A stretch of DNA of 64,000 nucleotides from NCBI RefSeq assembly GCF_030052815.1, contig NC_079510.1:37296358-37360357 (forward strand), read 5' to 3'. The translations under genes were made by a program, and so were the position numbers. This document shows positions 58,622-64,000 of the stretch, piece by piece. Below the pieces are notes generated by a model that was not told where the DNA came from, searched no databases, and saw only the letters and a list, made by a program, of their open reading frames with translations. The stretch is from Hevea brasiliensis (taxonomy: Eukaryota > Streptophyta > Magnoliopsida > Malpighiales > Euphorbiaceae). Every line of letters begins with the position of its first letter. Position 1 is the first letter of the stretch.

Positions 58622-61600
58622 ATCTCCTTGCTTTTTCATTAATTTACCCCTTCTCAAAAGCGATGACCCTATTTGAGAAGAAGAATCAGCACTTAATGGC
58701 TAATTGATACGCGCAATATATATATAACCTTTTGTGTAATTTTTAAAACATCTACACATATTTCTTATACTTATTAAATTCGGATCGAATTAGTTGATTA
58801 AATTAGTGATCGATGTATCGATTTACAAAGTGATTCGGTATGACTTATTCGATCTAGTAAATCGATGTGTCCTAATTAACTCAATTGATTCAATTATTTA
58901 ATGGAATCATTTTTTTTATATGGAGAATTAAACTTAAAATCTCATAAAAAATATTTTAAATTAAAATCAATTGAGTTAGTTTGGTAATTATATTTTTTTA
59001 TTTTAATATATTTATTTTTTAACACATACATAATATTTCATAAATATTAAAAAAAAATTATATTTACAAAAAATTTATACATTATATTACCTAATACTTT
59101 TATATAAAATTTAAAAATATTATTAATATTTATTAAATATAATTTAATAAATGTTAAAAAGTTTTATTTTAAATAATAAAATTTAATTAATTATATATTT
59201 ATATTCATTTATTTATTTAAATTGATAGGTGTTATTTTTAATTAATTTTTAATGACTCACATGTTGAATCACTGATCTATTTACTTAGTCATGCAGCCGA
59301 GTCAATTTCCTGATCGAGCTTAATAATACTGGCTTTTCTAACAATGCATAATAATCAATTAAGTATCTATTTAATACTGAGGTTAAGGATCAAAACTTTT
59401 TTTTTTAAATACTATTTTAAATGTGGTTGAAAAAATAATTTAAAAGAATTATTTTATTATTTTAATTAAATTTTTTTAATATTTTCTAATTAATATTTAA
59501 AAAATACTATTCTCAACGGCAGTCATAATAGTAATACCACACAGTCCTAAATAATCACATAAATCACCACATTAAAAACATAACAAGAAAATTTGAAGGA
59601 ATTTATTTAAAATAATTGAGTCTTTTTCCTTTACGACACCAATTAATTCCTTCAATTACTGACTATTTTTCACGCTATTTTAAGTAAGTATCTTAAAAAG
59701 TATATATTAAAAATATAATTATATACTTTAAAAAAATACAATTTTATTTTTATTTTAAATTCATTTTAAAAATATGAAAATATATATTTTTTAAGTAATT
59801 TCATTCCACATTCATCGGAATCCCTTTCAATAAGTTACTTCATTGATATAATAGATTTTCCTTTAATTTATTTTATTTTTTTAAATTTTTCATCCATTTT
59901 TTAGAAAAGTTGAATTTTAAAGGCTTTTTGTTTAAAAAATAATTTTTTAAACTAGATTAATTACATATCATTAAATTTATTTTTAAATAAAATTTAACAA
60001 AATTTAATTATAAAAAATTTATTTTAAATTATTTTTTTCAAAATATAAAGAACGCTTTCACAGATAAAATTTATCGTTGTGGCAAATAGATCCTTAATTT
60101 TTAATGAAATCCATTATCTATAATCCAATTAAATAATTTATAAAGAGTAAATTACACTTTATTTTTAATTATATTTTTATTTTTTTTATATAATTTTACA
60201 AAATTGGGGAGTATAATATTTAGAATCTTATAAGTTTAAAAATTTAATAATTATATATTTATAATATTTAAATATTAAATAGGATGTGACTAAATGCAAA
60301 GATATAAAATGATTATTTTTGAAAGAAAGTTAAGATCAAAATATGCTTTTAAAAGAAAAAAACATCATGCACGCAAGAAGGTGAAGAAGCTAGGAAGAAG
60401 GCAATTATTATGAAATTCCTTTTTAATCCCATGCATGCACTGTATATTCTGTTGCTTTAAAAAATAATTAAGGGGTAAATTACGTAAATAGTACCTCAAC
60501 TTAGGGGTACATAGTAATAAGATATTTAAACTTTTAATTTGTAATATAAAATCTGTGATCTTTAATTTAACTAACGTAAAATTTTCTATGATCTTTATTA
60601 CCCAGTTTCTAAATTATTTTTATTGACGCAACACTTGTTAAATTAAAAAAGTTATATTTTATTTCTATTAATTTGACACTTAATTATTAGGAAAAAAATT
60701 AGTTAGTTTCTTTCCACTCATGATTTCAATGATCTAATTTGCACATATCGACCATTTAGCAATCTAAATCTTGTTTAAGTGAAGTTGAAGTTACCAATCT
60801 ATGAAAATGTTGTTTTTTTAATATTATAAATGACTCGTCAGCATAAATAACCTAGAAATCAGGTATTGAAAATAATAAGGAGTCTTATATTATTTAAATT
60901 AAAAATATGAATTTTATGCTATTTAAATTAAAAATAAAGAGTTTTATATTATAAATTAAAATTTAAATATTTTATTATTACATATCTCCTATCATCTATA
61001 TAATTTACTCAATAATTAAGCATCATTTAATAGTGAAAAAAAAAAGTAAAGTGGAGGAACTCAATCATATTCATAGAATATAATGGAAGCCACCCACTAA
61101 CTTCCTCACTATAGCCAATGCTGGACCCAATAATATTCTTCCACACACTTTTGGACTACAACACCCCAACTCCATAATTTCAATGAAGTTATTCTTCTCT
61201 CTACTTTTGGAATGCATCACCACATTTCCATGATTTCAATGAAGTTATCAAACTTCAATTGTATAAATATACACAAGTAATGAGAATATTATATGTACAA
61301 CTTTATTCACTTTGTTTTCCCAACAATATCATGCTTCAATAATAAGTGTATTTATGAGTTAAGCCAGTAACTTGATTTGTCTTTCTATGCTTTTAAGATG
61401 TAAGAAGTAAGAAGATTTCGAGTTGAAATCTTTTTAGCTGGTTATTGTAAAATTATTCATACGTATCGTAAAAAAGGGATATAACTACCTCATATTTTAT
61501 AACTTATCAAATTATTATTTATTATATTGAGTCTTCACTATATAAAAAAATAATAAGTGCCTTTAGAGTATTCTCAAAAATAAAATTTAAATTTTATTTA

Positions 61601-62138
61601 TCACAAATGAGATATCTATAAAATATGGCATTATTTATAAAGATATTATAAAATTTTAAATATAATATTTAATTAACATATTTTTAAAATATTTTTCTCC
61701 ACAATTTCAACAGCATTATAAAGAAATCCTTAGATGAGATCATGCAATCAACCACATTGAATTTTAATATAAGTAACCGCGCATTTAATATAAGGTTGAT
61801 TAGGGGCGAAACTAAAAAAATTGTTGTTGGATATATATATAAATACATGAAATAAAGTGTATAAAATAATATTAAATTATAATAATTTTCTGCTGATTAA
61901 ATAAATTATGATAAATTTTTTATAATAAATATTACATAATTATAATTTTGATTATTATATAATTTTATAATATAAATTCTATTATTTAAAGAAATAAAAA
62001 TCAGTCCTTATCATATAAAATTTATAAATTCAAAAGCTAAAAAAATAAATATAAACCCTTAATAGCTAGATTATATAATAATACAAAATTAAAAAAATAA
62101 TCATTAAAATAAAAAAAGAAAAGAAAAGAGTGATTAGT
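58496..62138. other. A+T-rich spacer between two chromovirus copies
   Basis: No gene found. It includes a compound (TA)n(TG)n microsatellite at 58577-58622. A short G+C-richer patch at 61080-61330 has a repeated phrase (tttcaatgaagttat, near 61178 and 61233) and a TATA-like tgtataaatata near 61259, perhaps a solo LTR relic. The rest is low-complexity. Confidence 0.45.
58577..58622. repeat. (TA)n-(TG)n compound microsatellite
   Basis: About 10 TA units followed by about 13 TG units. It lies in the spacer just beyond the chromovirus and is a probable polymorphic marker. Confidence 0.95.
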
Positions 62139-64000
62139 TGTAACACCCCTGATTTTTTATATATTATTATTGGGCTTCGTGTAGGTATCCTCAATTCGCG
62201 GAAATTCGACAGTTGTCCGGATCTGTGAATTTCCGGCAAGACAGACCAGCTACCGGAAAAGTCTCCGAATTGGATCGAGGTTTTGGCTACCCCACCATTG
62301 TCAGGCATCCCGAGCGCGTCCCCGAAGTCGGAATCGGCAAAGGTAAACCCGAACCTAGTTTTTACGTAATTTTCTAGTGCTTAAATAGGATTAAAAATCC
62401 ATAAAATATTCGTGGTAGCTTAGAAAATTACGATTCTTTTTGCAATAGCTTAGTAATATTGCTAAGGACCGCGGGGCAAAGTTTTATAATTTTTAGAGCT
62501 TGTTTGGGCAGTTTTTGCAAAAATGATCAATAATAAGGACTAAATTGAAATTTTGCGTATTGTGATGGATGATTGATTTGATGGGCCCAGGAGGGGCTGT
62601 GTGATATGATTGAACTGTTGATGTATGGATTGTGAGTATAGAAGTGCGTTCTTAGCCCTTTTGCAGGTTGGGTAGGTCCTAGGTATAGGGGAGACTCTGC
62701 CGGATTTTACACGACTTAGGGCGTAATTGGTCTTTTTCTTTGTTTGTATTGAGTCGATTGTATTAAATAAATGTAATATGATTGTCGTGAGCTGACAGCC
62801 TTCTTCCTCCGCCGCCACGAGAATTTGTCGTCAAGTTTGTGAGTAAAATATTAATTTTAATTATAATTTCGATATTATAATATGTTCACCATGCCCATGC
62901 AACACTTATATGCATATATTTATGTAGTTAAACTCTAGGCACGATTTATGTTGCATTCATAACTTTTGATGTACCATGGATGTTGTTGTGGTAATTTGGA
63001 GCAGTGTGCGTGCGTTGGCGTGCGTGTGATGTGGTGTGGACTATGGATAGGACGGGGTAGTCACGGCTTGAGTAATTCGCTGGGACCCGTTCCTTCGAGG
63101 GGTAGTCACGGCTTGAGTAATTCGTTGGGACCCTCGATTTGGTTATTAAGTGGAATTCCGAGCTTGAGTAATTCTCTGGCACAAGGTTTGATTTAAGAGA
63201 GCTGTATAGGGGATCAGCTCCCATATGTTATGATTGATACTACAGGGTGTGTGAGTGCTCCAAATTACCTTTTTGATGTTATGATGTGAAAATGTTGTGT
63301 ATGTTGCATTTCACTCTACAGGTTGCATTAGTTTCAGATAGTTATAGAGATTATAGTTAAGATTGATATTTTACTCTCTGAGTCGAACGCTCACTCCTGT
63401 TCAAAAATTTTTACAGGCCACAGGAGGATATTTTGTTCTGGGTTAACCTGCCTTTTTACCTCGCAGGTTGTTTATCAATATTTGTGTAATTTTATTTACT
63501 CTTAGAATTTCCGCATGTGTTAGCAGTAATTATTTGAATTTGGTCTGTAATATTATTATCATGTTGGACCTGTAAACTTAATATTTTAAGTCTGTTTTGA
63601 TGGATTGGATGAGGGAGCTGAGCTCCCATTTATTATTATGTTGATGAGTATGTGGAGGGTGAGCTGAGCTCCCCAATGGATTGTTTATTGTGTTTACAGG
63701 TCGGGTGAGTCAAAAACTCCCCGTTGGTAAGTCCATTTTATGGCCGGACTCTGTCCGTTTGTTTTCTTGAAATTGGGCCCAAATGGGCCTCAGCATTGGG
63801 TAAATGAACAGTTAGGCTTACTACGGGCCTCGGGGGCTTTAGGCTGGCCCAGGTCCTAGTGCCGGTCCGGCCCATAGGTTGGGTCGTGACAAATGTGGTA
63901 TCAGAGCTTAGGCTCCAGATTCTTAGGGAATGTTGTCTAAAGTGTTGGGAAAAGTCTAATAGGAGTCACATGCGGAAAAATAGGGTCCATATTCGTCTTG
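62139..64000 (+). mobile_element. Second chromovirus of the same family, 5' LTR and leader only
   Basis: The LTR runs 62139-63891 (TGTAACACCCC to GGTCGTGACA), followed by AATG and the primer-binding site TGGTATCAGAGC (63896-63907) as in the first element. The internal leader runs to the window end without any domain seen. The LTR differs from the first element's LTRs by many small changes, so it is an independent insertion. Orientation is opposite to the first copy. Confidence 0.92.

Noticed and set aside
61080..61330. Possible promoter or solo LTR with a TATA-like site
   Set aside because: No paired repeat, TG...CA boundaries or target duplication could be defined, so it is only mentioned in the spacer entry.

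Overview
This is nuclear DNA of a flowering plant, most likely a woody eudicot. The grounds are a high A+T content, genes split by GT-AG introns, plant-only gene families and abundant plant transposons. Five protein-coding genes can be reconstructed exon by exon, each with an unbroken reading frame across all splice junctions. A sixth is a broken duplicate. Four of them, a TruB pseudouridine synthase, a GDSL esterase, SURF2 and a PMT9-like methyltransferase, match neighbouring Arabidopsis loci as I remember them (At5g14460, At5g14450, At5g14440, At5g14430). The window therefore looks like a conserved eudicot block with a DUF707 gene and SGF29 lying inside it. That comparison is from memory and I have not checked it. 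The species is not determined; a Malpighiales/Euphorbiaceae-type genome is only a guess.

Layout. 1-6986 (+): 3' part of the TruB gene, whose introns hold a small LTR retroelement carrying a double-stranded-RNA-binding-like ORF, a Tourist-like MITE and a LINE tail. 7750-14671 (-): DUF707 gene with a further 5' UTR exon near 15869; its 3.8-kb fourth intron holds a hAT element with 8-bp target duplications and a TRIM element. 16140-22850: A+T-rich intergenic DNA with a 694-bp tandem duplication containing two copies of a small hAT element (the third unit keeps the empty site) and a poly(A) retro-insertion. 23014-33870 (+): SGF29, a histone-reader subunit of SAGA, with a 7.1-kb fifth intron filled by tandem repeats, a probable Helitron and two RTE-type LINEs inserted at one target. 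34505-38641 (-): GDSL pseudogene fragment, LINE and copia scraps, then an intact GDSL esterase gene. 40322-42726 (+): SURF2. 44917-48687 (-): PMT-type Golgi methyltransferase. 49582-58490 (-): a complete-ended but internally defective Ty3/gypsy chromovirus with 1.73-kb LTRs and 5-bp target duplications. 58496-62138: A+T-rich spacer. 62139-64000 (+): 5' LTR and primer-binding site of a second member of the same family, in opposite orientation and running off the window.

The host genes do not form one pathway. TruB modifies tRNA, SGF29 reads H3K4 methylation for SAGA, the PMT protein and probably DUF707 act in the Golgi, the GDSL enzyme is predicted to be secreted, and SURF2 is a conserved protein of unclear role. 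What ties the window together is the transposon record: nearly every long intron and spacer can be assigned to a transposon class, often with target duplications visible. The most unusual item is the small LTR element at 3406-4651 with a dsRBD/coiled-coil ORF.
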